Below, piece by piece: positions 1 through 9,416 of a stretch of 50,875 nt of DNA. Location of the stretch: positions 1-50,875 of the forward strand of contig JAFKKM010000042.1 of assembly GCA_017305555.1 (NCBI GenBank). The letters run 5' to 3'. Position 1 is the first letter of the stretch. Every line of letters starts with the position of its first letter. The position numbers and the translations under genes were made by a program. The stretch is from Hyphomicrobiales bacterium (GTDB lineage Bacteria > Pseudomonadota > Alphaproteobacteria > Rhizobiales > Xanthobacteraceae). The notes beneath the pieces are model-generated. The model was not told the DNA's origin. It did no database searches and saw only the letters and a program-made list of their open reading frames with translations.

Positions 1-1044
1 TCGGTCGGACCGCTTGGCTACAACGGCTCTAAGGCAGTGATGGAGCTTATCGCGAAAGCCGACGTCGTACTTGCGCTCGGGACCCGCCTCAACCCGTTTT
101 CGACACTGCCCGGCTACGGAATCGATTACTGGCCGAAGAATGCCAAGATCATCCAGGTCGACATCAATCCGGATCGCATCGGGTTGACCAAGAAAATCAG
201 CATCGGCATCTGCGGAGATGCCAAACAGGTCGCGTCCCGGTTGCTCGATATGCTTTCGGCGTCCGCCGGAGATTCCAACCGCGAGGAACGCAAGGCCCTG
301 ATTCATAAATCCCGCTCGGCGTGGCTCCAAATGCTCGCCTCGATGGATCACGAAGATGATGATCCGGGAACGACGTGGAATGAGGAAGCCCGGGTCCGTG
401 ATCGCGAACGCATGTCGCCCCGCCAAGCGTGGCGATCGATCCAATCCGCATTGCCGCGCGACGCGATTATTTCGACCGACATTGGTAACAATTGTGCCAT
501 CGGCAACGCTTACCCGACCTTCGATGAGGGACGAAAGTATCTCGCGCCCGGGCTCTTCGGGCCGTGCGGATATGGATTTCCATCCATCGTCGGCGCCAAA
601 ATCGGCTGCCCTGGCGTTCCTGTGGTCGGCTTCGCTGGTGACGGCGCGTTCGGCATCTCGATGAACGAAATGACGTCGATCGGCCGCGAGGGATGGCCAG
701 CGATCACCATGGTTATTTTTCGCAATTACCAATGGGGTGCGGAAAAGCGCAACACCATCCTCTGGTATGACAACAACTTCGTCGGAACAGAACTCAATCC
801 TGGTCTGAGTTACGCAAAGATCGCGGAAGCCTGCGGATTCCGCGGCGCGATCGCAAAATCTCAACAGGAGCTCACCGACGCATTGCGGGTCTCGTGCGAG
901 GATCAGGCGCGCGGAATAACAACGTTCATCGAAGTCATTCTCAATCAGGAACTCGGCGAGCCGTTCCGGCGAGACGCGATGAAAAAACCAAACGTGATTG
1001 CCGGGATCGAACGTCAGGACATGCGGGTTCAAGGAACGGCATAG
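1..1044 (+). CDS. xsc: Sulfoacetaldehyde acetyltransferase, C-terminal part
   Basis: The frame is open from base 1 and the start lies outside the window, so only the last 347 residues are present. It is a thiamine-diphosphate enzyme of the acetolactate-synthase fold. The C-terminal ThDP-binding domain is visible, with GDGAFG near residue 212 followed about 25 residues later by FRN, the usual GDG-x(n)-N metal/diphosphate motif. The local sequence (NYQWGAEKRN, then WYDNNFVGTEL) matches Xsc rather than acetolactate synthase. Xsc converts sulfoacetaldehyde and phosphate into acetyl phosphate and sulfite in the cytoplasm. The gene directly downstream encodes phosphate acetyltransferase, which consumes acetyl phosphate; this xsc-pta order is the classical taurine/sulfonate dissimilation arrangement and supports the call. 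Taurine transaminase or transport genes, if linked, would lie to the left. Confidence 0.9.
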   Translation, partial: SVGPLGYNGSKAVMELIAKADVVLALGTRLNPFSTLPGYGIDYWPKNAKIIQVDINPDRIGLTKKISIGICGDAKQVASRLLDMLSASAGDSNREERKALIHKSRSAWLQMLASMDHEDDDPGTTWNEEARVRDRERMSPRQAWRSIQSALPRDAIISTDIGNNCAIGNAYPTFDEGRKYLAPGLFGPCGYGFPSIVGAKIGCPGVPVVGFAGDGAFGISMNEMTSIGREGWPAITMVIFRNYQWGAEKRNTILWYDNNFVGTELNPGLSYAKIAEACGFRGAIAKSQQELTDALRVSCEDQARGITTFIEVILNQELGEPFRRDAMKKPNVIAGIERQDMRVQGTA

Positions 1045-1139
1045 GCAATCCCGGCGGCATCCAGCCACGCGATGCGTGACCGATTGCCGCCGACCGGACC
1101 GTTGCGAACGTACGGTCGTGGAACACCGAGAGTTCTGTC

Positions 1140-2153
1140 GTGAAGCCGCTCGAAAAGATCGTCGGAGTTGCCCGAGCCCGCCCTTGCCGCATTGTGCTTT
1201 CGGAGGCAGAGGATCCGCGCGTTGTCGAAGGGGCAGTGCGGGCGGCCCGCGACGGGATCGCGCACGTGACGCTCGTCGGCCAACGCGAGGTGATCGAGGA
1301 TCACCTCCGTCAGGAGGGGCTGACCTCGGCTCCGATACAGATCGAGGATCCCGCGACGTCGGAGCGAACGGGGACATATGCAGCGGCCTACCACCAACTG
1401 CGCCGCAACAGAGGCGTGGATCAGGCTGAAGCCATTCGCGCTGTCCAGCATTCCCTCGGCTTCTCAGCCATGATGGTTCGGCTTGGCGACGCCGAGGGCA
1501 GCGTCGGGGGCGCGGTGGCTACGACGGCAGATACCGTGCGAACGGCGCTTCAGATCATCGGCCTCGCCCCCGGGAGCGCGCTGGTTTCAAGCTTCTTTCT
1601 AATGATGCTTTGTGAACCGCATCATCAGAAGAAGGGCGCGTTTCTTTTCGCGGATTGCGGCCTGGTCATTGAGCCGGATGCGGCACAACTGACTGAAATC
1701 GCACTGGCCTCCGCTCGATCCTACGAGGCGCTGCTGGGAGAACGCGCCAGGGTCGCCATGCTATCATTCTCCACCGGCGGAAGTTCGACGCACGCCCGCG
1801 TAACGAAGGTAGTCGAAGCGACGCAGCGGGCCCGCACGGCAGACCCGATGCTCGCGATCGATGGCGAACTTCAATTCGACGCAGCCTTCATCGAGGCGAT
1901 CGGCAAAAGTAAAGCGCCGCACTCCACAATCGGCGGAGCGGCGAATGTTTTTATTTTCCCGAATCTCGAGGCCGCAAACATCGGCTACAAGATTGCGCAG
2001 CGCATCGGCGGCGCGCAGGCGATCGGTCCGATCCTTCAGGGCCTCGCAAAGCCCGCGAACGACCTCTCCCGTGGTTGCAGTGCCGACGATGTTTATCACG
2101 CAATTGCGGTAACGTCCGTTCAGGCGGGGAGCATCGCCGGATCGAAACGTTGA
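1140..2153 (+). CDS. pta: Phosphate acetyltransferase
   Basis: This 337-residue protein has the length of the short, single-domain Pta class with only the PTA/PTB catalytic domain and no N-terminal DRTGG or P-loop region. The N-terminus (KIVGVARARP, then IVLSEAEDPRVVEGA) and the C-terminal ANIGYKIAQRIGGAQAIGP segment are family hallmarks. It exchanges phosphate for CoA on acetyl phosphate to give acetyl-CoA. Lying 95 bases after xsc on the same strand, it probably channels the Xsc product into central metabolism. The start is a GTG at 1140; no stronger in-frame start is seen upstream. No clear terminator follows in the next 200 bases. Confidence 0.9.
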   Translation: MKPLEKIVGVARARPCRIVLSEAEDPRVVEGAVRAARDGIAHVTLVGQREVIEDHLRQEGLTSAPIQIEDPATSERTGTYAAAYHQLRRNRGVDQAEAIRAVQHSLGFSAMMVRLGDAEGSVGGAVATTADTVRTALQIIGLAPGSALVSSFFLMMLCEPHHQKKGAFLFADCGLVIEPDAAQLTEIALASARSYEALLGERARVAMLSFSTGGSSTHARVTKVVEATQRARTADPMLAIDGELQFDAAFIEAIGKSKAPHSTIGGAANVFIFPNLEAANIGYKIAQRIGGAQAIGPILQGLAKPANDLSRGCSADDVYHAIAVTSVQAGSIAGSKR

Positions 2154-2317
2154 TTGCAGGTACGCGCGCGCATGGGCACGACGGCGATACATCCTCGGGC
2201 TTAAGAGCGACTAGGAACGAGATCGCGAGCCGAATGCGACCATGAGAACGCCGTCGACTGACCTATAACGCTCGCAGTCCGGCAACAGTACGTATCTTAG
2301 AGACAAAACAGTTTGGC

Positions 2318-2354
2318 GGTCGGCCTGACTCGACTGCACTGGTGCACGCCGACC
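2318..2354 (-). terminator. Possible terminator of the autotransporter gene
   Basis: A 7-bp perfect stem (2318-2324 with 2348-2354, GGTCGGC/GCCGACC) encloses a second hairpin (2335-2339 with 2342-2346). On the minus strand it lies just after the autotransporter stop and is followed by a moderately T-rich stretch rather than a clean T-run, so the call is weak. Confidence 0.3.
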
Positions 2355-2375
2355 TCATGAAGTCTGCCGTTCTCC

Positions 2376-5300
2376 TCACCACGCGTATCTGAGCGTGCCC
2401 TTACCGGTGTAGCCGGTGACGTTGTTGGAGAACTCGCCCTCGAAGCTGACGGCGAGGGCGAAGCCGTTGCGCCAGGCGATCTCGGCACCGGCGGAGACCA
2501 GCGCGGCATCGGGCGCCATCGCCGCGCCGCTGACGAGGAAGCTGGAGCCCGGCAATGCCTGAAATGTCGCAGCCGCGTTGCGCGCGGTGTCGAAGTTGTG
2601 CGCCCAGGCGGCGCGGCCACGCAGCGTGAATAGCGTCTCCCCCATCACCATGGTGCGGTCGAGCCGCAGGCCAAGTTCGCTGCGCGTCGCGGTGACGTCA
2701 CGGCCCGCATAGGCCAACGCAAAGCTGTCAGCCGCGCCGTTACCCTGTTCGAGATAGGACGGCATCCGATAGCTGATCGCCTGCGCCGCCGCGTAAGGCG
2801 TGACGCCCGCCCATGCGGTGTCGATGCGCCAGCCCGCCTCCAGCCGACCCGAGAGCACACCAGCCTTATAATCGCCGCGCAGCCGCTCGCCGGTGGAAAC
2901 GGTTCGATCGGTGGTGACGTCATGCCAACCGTAGGCGAATGCGCCGCTGAGGTACCCGTTGCGTGCGAACCCGTGATGCGCGAATACGCCTGCCTGGAAC
3001 ATGTCGCTGTGGCCGGAGCCCATGCCGCCGGCGAGCGCGAACGAGGTGCCGCCGCCACCGAAGGCGAAGCCGAGTTCGGTCGTCGGCGACAACGCGTAGG
3101 ACACGCCGCCCATCGCGCCATAGACGCGGCTGGTGGCGTCGTGGCTCCCGAGCGCGGCGTTACCGCCGATCTGCGTATTACCACCGTAGACCGCACCGAA
3201 AGTACGCCAGCGCTGTTCGAAGGTCTGTGTCTGCGGTGCCTTGGTGACGAGCGCGGCGAACACATCGCGCGGATGGCCCTCACCTGCCGTGGCGGCATAG
3301 CCCAGCAGAGATGATGATCCCGCCGTCGACGCATTGCCACGATAGCCGCCCGCGAACGGATCGGTCAGTGAGTTGAGGAACTGGCTCTGCGCATCGAACG
3401 CCGCCTGCGGCGCGGTGGCCGCAATCTCGCCGGAAGCCAACGACAGTGCCTTGAGCAGAGGATCACCCGACAGCGCGAACAGAGCGTTGAAGCCATTCGG
3501 CAGCGTCGCACCGCCAAGCAATGCATCATCGATTCCTGCCGCAACGTTCCTCTGGTTGACGTTGGCATAGCTTGGCAAGATCGGCGATAGCAGGCCGGGA
3601 TCGAGTGTCAGCAGCACGTCGTTGCCGACATAGGCCAGCCTCGGATTGCGCGCGAAATTGGTTGCAGTGAGAAAATCCACACCGGAGAAGGTGCCGCTCC
3701 GCGTGCCCGCCGTCATGATCGTATAGGTCGTCGTCATCGGCAGCCGCGCCAGCGGATCGACCACAACCTTGCCGCCGAGCGTGGCGGTGCCTGTAACAAC
3801 GGTCTTGTCGGCGCTGGCGCCGGATACTTCGACCATATAGGTCGAGGCCGCCGTCATCACCAAGTTGCCGGCAACCGTCAGCGTGCCGATCGAATTGCCG
3901 GGCGACAGTGTGCCACCGCTGACGATGGTGTTGCCGACCGTGCCGTAGCCGCCAAGCACGGCGCCAGCAGCAACGTCGAACGCGCCGCCGAGCACGGCAT
4001 TGGCGTGCGTGGCATCCGAGCCGACAATCAGCTTGCCCGCAGCGATCTCGGTCGTGCCGACAAAACTTGAGCCATCGCCGTCATAAACGAGCGCACCCAC
4101 GCCAGTCTTGGTGATCCGTCCCGTTCCGGTGAGCACGCCGCCATACGTCGCATTAGCGCTCTGTTCGAAGGTAAGCGATGCACCTGAACCGATATCGGCA
4201 TTGCCAAGGAATCGCTCGGCGGCCGTGGAAAGCCCGCCGGCCACGATCGACCAGTTGAGCGCCGAGGAGCCGGTCAGCGTCAGCTTGCCCGTGCCCTGCT
4301 TGACCATGGTGCCCGAACCGCCGATCGCGCCGGCGAAGGCGCCATCGCCACCCTGATCGAACACCACCGTCGCGTTGTTGACGAGACCGCCCGCGATCGA
4401 ATTTGCATTGCCGATCAACACACCACTAACAACGAACGTATTGCCGTAACTGTTGATGCCGGACAGCGTCAGCGTTCCAACGCCGGTCTTGGTAAGTGTG
4501 CCGTCGCCTGAAATCGTACCGGCCAACGTCAGGCCGGCATCGGTCTGGAGCGTGCCACCACCGGTGAGCAACGTGACATTGCGCGCGGTTGAGAGGGCCG
4601 CTGTATTTTGCAGTGTACCACCGTCAAAGGTGAGCGCGCCCGATGCCGCGCCGAGATTGGCATCGGTTGATACCGACAGCGTGCCGCCGACAAGCTGCGT
4701 ACCGCCGGTATAAGTGTTCGTGCCGGTCAGGACGAGCGTGCCGCTGCCGGCCTTCCTCAGGCTGTTTCCGATTCCGTCGACGATGGTCGAAGCGACGGTG
4801 GTGGTAATGCCGCTGTCGACGTTGAGTGTTGCCGCCGCGCCGGTGGATGGTGACAGAGCCAGTGAACCACCGTTGGGCGCGTAACCACTGCTCGAGAATT
4901 GCAGCGTATCAAAACCTTGCGTGCCGTTGACCGTGACGACTCCTCCCGCCGCTCCGGCAAAGACACCGACCGAGCCACCCCAGGTGCCGTTGATCTCGGC
5001 ATGACCGGGCGCGCCGGTCCAGTTAGTTCCGGCCGAGCTCCAGGTGCCGGCGCCGCCGTCCACCATGCCGTTGCCGGCCATATCGGTGCCGTCCCAGAAC
5101 TGCATCGTCTGCCCTGCGCCGAGCACCGACAGGTTGACTTGGTTCGCGATACCGGTCTGGACATCCGGAGCGCCCGCCGCCGGCGCAAACCCACCGGTGC
5201 CCGTCACCGTGCTGCTGGCGAACGAACCCGACAGCGTACCGCCATAGGTGAACAGCCGATAGAATCCCGCCGCCGCGACGCGCGCGTCGAGTGTGCCGCC

Positions 5301-7325
5301 GAGCGTCAAATTGTTGCCGACCTTGACCAGATCGTTGCCGCCGGCGCCCGTTCCGCCGACCACACCCGGCGTGTTGAGTTCGAACACCGAGGTCGAGCCG
5401 CCGTTCAGCGTCAGGTCATTCTTGATCGTCAGCGTGCCCGGGGAGTTGCCGGCCGAGAGCGTCCCGTCAACCGTGGCACTGCCGTCGATCGTGCCGCCGC
5501 CGCCCAGCGTGCCGCCGGACGCGACGCTGACGGGCCCATGCAGCGTGCCGTTCACCGAAAGCCGGCCGCCGTTGACCGTGACGCCGGACGCCCAGGTGAG
5601 ATCGCTGTTCACGACGAGCTGGCCGCCGGTGACGGTAGCGCCCGACATCGAGTTGAGATTGCCGTCCACCGACAGCGTGCCGTCGGAGACCGTCACCGGC
5701 CCCGTGTAGGTGGACATCCCGGTGAGCGACCAATCGGACGAGCCGGCCTTGTCGAGAAGCACCCAGCCGGTGCCGATCTGGCCGACATCGAAGCTGTTGG
5801 AGCCGGTGCCTGCGAAGCCGAAAGTGTCCGTGCCGCTGCCGATGGCCACACCCGACAGCGTCGCGTTCGGCCCGCTCATGACGAAGCTGTTGTTGGCGCC
5901 GCCGACAAGATACACCGCAATGCCGCTCGTACCAGTGATGCTGCCGGCATTGTTGACCGTTGTGCTGCCGATGGCGGATCCGACGCCGGCGAAACCGGTG
6001 ATCGTGCCGTTGTTCTCGATCAGGCTGTCCGAGGCTTGGACCGAGACACCTCCTCTATTTGTGCCTTGCACCGTCGCGCCGTTGCCCACCGAGACGCTCA
6101 CATGAGTGCCCACGGCGGAAAGACCGATGTCACTAGCGGTGATCGTGCCGGAGACCGCGACGTCGGTCCGGTCGAGGCTTTGGGTCAAGACCCCGTTCTG
6201 CGTGTCGCTGATCGTACCCGCGGCCGTGACGGTCACGGTTCCGGCAAGGCTGGCGGCCACGATACCGTATGCGCCTCCGCTGATCGTGCCGGAGGCGGTG
6301 ACGCTGGCCTCCCCGGTCTTGCTGATGGCCAAAATGCCGCCCGCGCCTCCGCTGATCGCGCCAGCGGCCCTGACGGTGACGTCACCGGTAGCCGTGGCCT
6401 GGATGCCCACACTGGTGCCGGCAGTGCCATTCACGGAGATCGAACTGTCTGCGCTGGTATCGACGGATGCCGTGCCCGTGCCTCCGCTGTCCAATACTGC
6501 CAGGCCGCCGTCAACCGCATAAATCGCCCCGCCGGTCTGGGACAAGGCGACGTTGCCTGACCCCGCTCCGTAGGCGGCGATGCCGTACTGGAACCTGCTG
6601 GCGGCGCTGCCGATGTTGGCGTCTGACGTGACGCTCTGCCCGCCCTGCGAGCCGATGGGCGCCCCCACACCAATGCCGAAGCCAAACCCTGCCAGGCCGG
6701 CACTGATGGTGGTGCCGCCTGTCAGCGTGGCGGAGATGTTCCCGCCACTTTCCATGGCCAGACCGCTGCCGCCGGTCACGCTGCCACCGTTCAGGAAGAC
6801 CGAGATCGGACCGGCGTCCGATTGGGCCAGAAGACCGTAGACGCCCGAAAAGGTCGGCACGACGGGCGTGTTGGCCGTCCCGACCGCGATGGCGCCGGTC
6901 GTGGTGCGAATACTGAGGCCAGCGCCAGCGGTGGCGCCGGCGCTGCCGTTGCCCAAATAGGTGATGTCTCCTCCCTGGGGCTGGAGACCCTGGAGGTTGA
7001 AGCCCGCGGCGGTTCCGGTCACTGTGCCGTTGTTGACGATGATGAAGGAGCCGCCGGCCGTCGCAACGCTAAGCCCCTCTCCGCTGATCGTCGCCCCGGC
7101 TTCGACCGTGCCTATGGTCACTCCATTGGCGGTAATGGGCACGAAGTCCGCGGGTGTCGACACCATCGAGCCGCAGGAAAACGTATAAATGTCCGAAAAG
7201 GTACAGGCCGCCAGCGCCCCGTCCGCCTGACCCGCGACACCCGCGAGCATGATGGCGGCGAAAGCCGTGCCGGAGAGAAAGCTACGCCGACGCGCCGCCC
7301 ACGACTGCTGAAACTGCTGCTGCAT
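2376..7325 (-). CDS. Large type V autotransporter adhesin-like protein
   Basis: A 1649-residue secreted outer-membrane protein. The chosen ATG (7325) gives a clean signal peptide: an RRR n-region, then FLSGTAFAAIMLAGVAG, with processing probably near residue 36-40. A longer form from 7382 adds 19 residues. The passenger is rich in Gly, Ser, Thr and Asn with repeating beta-helix turns. From about residue 530 to 1180 it holds at least five passenger-associated transport repeats of the form KxGxGTLxLTGxNxYTGxTxVxxGTLxV. The last ~280 residues form the autotransporter beta-barrel and end in the aromatic sequence RYAW typical of BamA-inserted barrels. No protease or lipase motif is seen in the passenger, so adhesion or biofilm is an inference only. 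A regulator gene lies immediately upstream on the same strand. Confidence 0.88.
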   Translation of the reverse strand: MQQQFQQSWAARRRSFLSGTAFAAIMLAGVAGQADGALAACTFSDIYTFSCGSMVSTPADFVPITANGVTIGTVEAGATISGEGLSVATAGGSFIIVNNGTVTGTAAGFNLQGLQPQGGDITYLGNGSAGATAGAGLSIRTTTGAIAVGTANTPVVPTFSGVYGLLAQSDAGPISVFLNGGSVTGGSGLAMESGGNISATLTGGTTISAGLAGFGFGIGVGAPIGSQGGQSVTSDANIGSAASRFQYGIAAYGAGSGNVALSQTGGAIYAVDGGLAVLDSGGTGTASVDTSADSSISVNGTAGTSVGIQATATGDVTVRAAGAISGGAGGILAISKTGEASVTASGTISGGAYGIVAASLAGTVTVTAAGTISDTQNGVLTQSLDRTDVAVSGTITASDIGLSAVGTHVSVSVGNGATVQGTNRGGVSVQASDSLIENNGTITGFAGVGSAIGSTTVNNAGSITGTSGIAVYLVGGANNSFVMSGPNATLSGVAIGSGTDTFGFAGTGSNSFDVGQIGTGWVLLDKAGSSDWSLTGMSTYTGPVTVSDGTLSVDGNLNSMSGATVTGGQLVVNSDLTWASGVTVNGGRLSVNGTLHGPVSVASGGTLGGGGTIDGSATVDGTLSAGNSPGTLTIKNDLTLNGGSTSVFELNTPGVVGGTGAGGNDLVKVGNNLTLGGTLDARVAAAGFYRLFTYGGTLSGSFASSTVTGTGGFAPAAGAPDVQTGIANQVNLSVLGAGQTMQFWDGTDMAGNGMVDGGAGTWSSAGTNWTGAPGHAEINGTWGGSVGVFAGAAGGVVTVNGTQGFDTLQFSSSGYAPNGGSLALSPSTGAAATLNVDSGITTTVASTIVDGIGNSLRKAGSGTLVLTGTNTYTGGTQLVGGTLSVSTDANLGAASGALTFDGGTLQNTAALSTARNVTLLTGGGTLQTDAGLTLAGTISGDGTLTKTGVGTLTLSGINSYGNTFVVSGVLIGNANSIAGGLVNNATVVFDQGGDGAFAGAIGGSGTMVKQGTGKLTLTGSSALNWSIVAGGLSTAAERFLGNADIGSGASLTFEQSANATYGGVLTGTGRITKTGVGALVYDGDGSSFVGTTEIAAGKLIVGSDATHANAVLGGAFDVAAGAVLGGYGTVGNTIVSGGTLSPGNSIGTLTVAGNLVMTAASTYMVEVSGASADKTVVTGTATLGGKVVVDPLARLPMTTTYTIMTAGTRSGTFSGVDFLTATNFARNPRLAYVGNDVLLTLDPGLLSPILPSYANVNQRNVAAGIDDALLGGATLPNGFNALFALSGDPLLKALSLASGEIAATAPQAAFDAQSQFLNSLTDPFAGGYRGNASTAGSSSLLGYAATAGEGHPRDVFAALVTKAPQTQTFEQRWRTFGAVYGGNTQIGGNAALGSHDATSRVYGAMGGVSYALSPTTELGFAFGGGGTSFALAGGMGSGHSDMFQAGVFAHHGFARNGYLSGAFAYGWHDVTTDRTVSTGERLRGDYKAGVLSGRLEAGWRIDTAWAGVTPYAAAQAISYRMPSYLEQGNGAADSFALAYAGRDVTATRSELGLRLDRTMVMGETLFTLRGRAAWAHNFDTARNAAATFQALPGSSFLVSGAAMAPDAALVSAGAEIAWRNGFALAVSFEGEFSNNVTGYTGKGTLRYAW

Positions 7326-7489
7326 TATGCACCCACGATAGACCCGGAACTGCCAGTAGAACTGACCATCGACCTCGGTCATGGGTAGCAGGCAATTGTT
7401 TGCCTAATATTTGAGCATCAGAGGACAGCCTCTGCCGGGCCATGCGCGCAACACTTCGATGCGACGATGAGGCTTCCAGGCAACAGTGT

Positions 7490-9076
7490 TCAGGCTGCGG
7501 CGACCAGACCGATACCCCTCAGAACAAGTCCGGAAACGACGTGCCCACCATACAACCGCGTCACATGTGCGATCAGACCGCGCATGACGTTGGTGCGCGC
7601 CTGCTTCGAGATGAGATGACGCGCCGACGTGAAGTAAAGATATTCGACCGCATGGCCTGCCCCTGCGGGGCCCAGCGCGGCAAGCGCTTGCTCCAACGAC
7701 GCCGGCAGTGCCCGATCCGCCGCCGCGATCGTCCAACCGATCATCGATGCAATGTCCGGCGGACATTGCGGGCCTATGTTGGTGATATCAACGGCCGCCG
7801 CATCAAGTGCGGTGCGATCGCCAGCAGCCAGCAAGGCAATGCACTTCAGGACTCTCATATGTAAATGAAACGCGGCACCTAGTTCGGCCATTGCAATGCC
7901 GCGATCAAAAACTCCGACAGCTTCATCAAAGCGACCACGCGCGTAGCGCAGTTGTCCCATAATGGGTAAAGCGACGGCATAGTCTTCGGTTCGAGCGCAC
8001 GCGCGCTCGACGATATCCTCCGCCAGCTCAAGATGACCCCGGTTGATGAAGTACAACAGCTTGGCGCAGGTCAGCATCAATAGCGGAGTGCCCTCGACGG
8101 CGGGCAGCAACCCCAGTGCGATCGCCTCGATCTCGTCTTCGATGCAGTCGCGTTCCTCCAAGCTCAACGCGCCGGACGGACCAGTCATGACAAGACGCGC
8201 GAACAGGTGCATGCACCATTGCAGGGCAATGTCCGGATTGAGAGGATCCTGCTCGCGCTCCTTGCTTAGTTGTTCGCCTCGGGCCAGCCACTGCGGATTT
8301 GAGGCCGACAGCAGGGTCGACGCCTTGTGGAGCCGCATTTCAAGCGGTTCGTCGATGGGAATGCCAAGACCCGTGGAGGCGTCGGTGAAAGCCTGCCGCA
8401 GCGTCTCGACGATACCGTTCGATACCCGGATTGCCTCGCGTGTGAACGAGGTGGCATCCGCGGTGTCGAGCTCGAGCCGGAAAGCCCTGACGATGCGCTT
8501 CGAGGGCATGTCCCGCAGAGTAGCGGAGCAATTCAGGCGATCATTGTCGACGTGGAAGTTCAACTGCAGGACATGGCGCAGCTGGTCGGTGGCGGCAAGC
8601 CCCCCGTTCTCGGCAACGACGACGTTGTGACCGACGTCAATGCCGGCCGCAATCATGTCGCGCAGCTCTCCGACCAGCAATGACGCCCTCGGATCGATGC
8701 GACGGTCTTGCGGCCCAAAAGTCGGTCGAATGGCGAGCAGCGCATCCATCGGCTTGCCCGGAGACGGTGCGCCGATCCAAACGTAACCTTCGCCATACTG
8801 CGTTGCGATATATGTTGGCGACTTGGCGCTGTCGCCGAGCTTTGTCCGCAGCCGGTTCACAAGGAAATCGATATTGCGGTCGGAGACATCGGATTCCGAT
8901 GCGATCTCGTCGAGCAGACGGCCGCGACGCATCAAGCGATGCGGATTGCGGGTGAGAGCGCGCAAGAGCGCACGCTCGTTTCTGGTGAATTGAATCGTTT
9001 TCCCATTGCGAACCGCAAACAGGCAGGTTTCGTCAAGAACCAGATCTCCGAAATGGAGATCGTGTGCGCTGTCCAC
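7490..9076 (-). CDS. Winged-helix transcriptional regulator with C-terminal TPR-like region
   Basis: The N-terminal ~100 residues form an OmpR/ToxR-type winged helix (Trans_reg_C): FTRNERALLRAL, then SDRNIDFLVNRLRTKLGD, and the wing TQYGEGYVWIG. The rest is an alpha-helical region of about 400 residues that looks like degenerate TPR repeats (for example RYARGRFDEAVGVFDRGIAMAELG), similar in layout to HilA/CadC-like regulators. No transmembrane segment or receiver domain is seen, so it is probably cytosolic and one-component. The frame opens at a TTG at 9121; a GTG at 9076 (VDSAHDLHFGD) preceded by a G-rich stretch fits the family better and is chosen, giving 528 residues. It lies about 165 bases upstream of the autotransporter on the same strand and may control it; this is inference. 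Confidence 0.72.
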   Translation of the reverse strand: MDSAHDLHFGDLVLDETCLFAVRNGKTIQFTRNERALLRALTRNPHRLMRRGRLLDEIASESDVSDRNIDFLVNRLRTKLGDSAKSPTYIATQYGEGYVWIGAPSPGKPMDALLAIRPTFGPQDRRIDPRASLLVGELRDMIAAGIDVGHNVVVAENGGLAATDQLRHVLQLNFHVDNDRLNCSATLRDMPSKRIVRAFRLELDTADATSFTREAIRVSNGIVETLRQAFTDASTGLGIPIDEPLEMRLHKASTLLSASNPQWLARGEQLSKEREQDPLNPDIALQWCMHLFARLVMTGPSGALSLEERDCIEDEIEAIALGLLPAVEGTPLLMLTCAKLLYFINRGHLELAEDIVERACARTEDYAVALPIMGQLRYARGRFDEAVGVFDRGIAMAELGAAFHLHMRVLKCIALLAAGDRTALDAAAVDITNIGPQCPPDIASMIGWTIAAADRALPASLEQALAALGPAGAGHAVEYLYFTSARHLISKQARTNVMRGLIAHVTRLYGGHVVSGLVLRGIGLVAAA

Positions 9077-9416
9077 TCCTAACCCCCGAGAAAAATCAAT
9101 CCAAGTTCCGACCAGAAACAACTACGCTGTTGAACGGTTCTATCGCAAGCGTTGGATGCATGTGTGCTGCTTGATGTGGATTTCAGGCCCCGCGTACGTG
9201 CGAATATTCCAAGTTCGGGAATTGGTGCGATCTCCGTTGATAGCTCTAATGAGTCGCGGCGATCGGGCGCTCGGTCCTCCTATCAGATCATGAGATATCA
9301 GCGCTTTGCCGTTGCCGAAGATGCCCGCGACTGTGAAACATCTCGGGCTGGACTCGTGAGACGGCTATAGCCCGCTCCGATTTTGCCCCACGCGAAGATC
9401 GCTATGACCTTCAGTT
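9077..9416. other. Intergenic region without a recognised gene
   Basis: The segment lies between the stop of the PAS-GGDEF-EAL gene and the start of the winged-helix regulator gene. It should hold the promoter of neither neighbour on the right, since both genes read leftward, but does contain the regulator promoter. Only short spurious frames are present, and I see no clear -35/-10 pair, tRNA or strong hairpin. Confidence 0.5.

Noticed and set aside
4899-6560. A 553-codon plus-strand frame opposite the autotransporter
   Set aside because: Arg/Asp/Gly-rich shadow in repeat-rich high-GC DNA; the minus strand has signal peptide, repeats and barrel.
7390-7434. Two short hairpins (5 and 6 bp) between the regulator and autotransporter genes
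   Set aside because: Too short and without T-runs to call a terminator or riboswitch.
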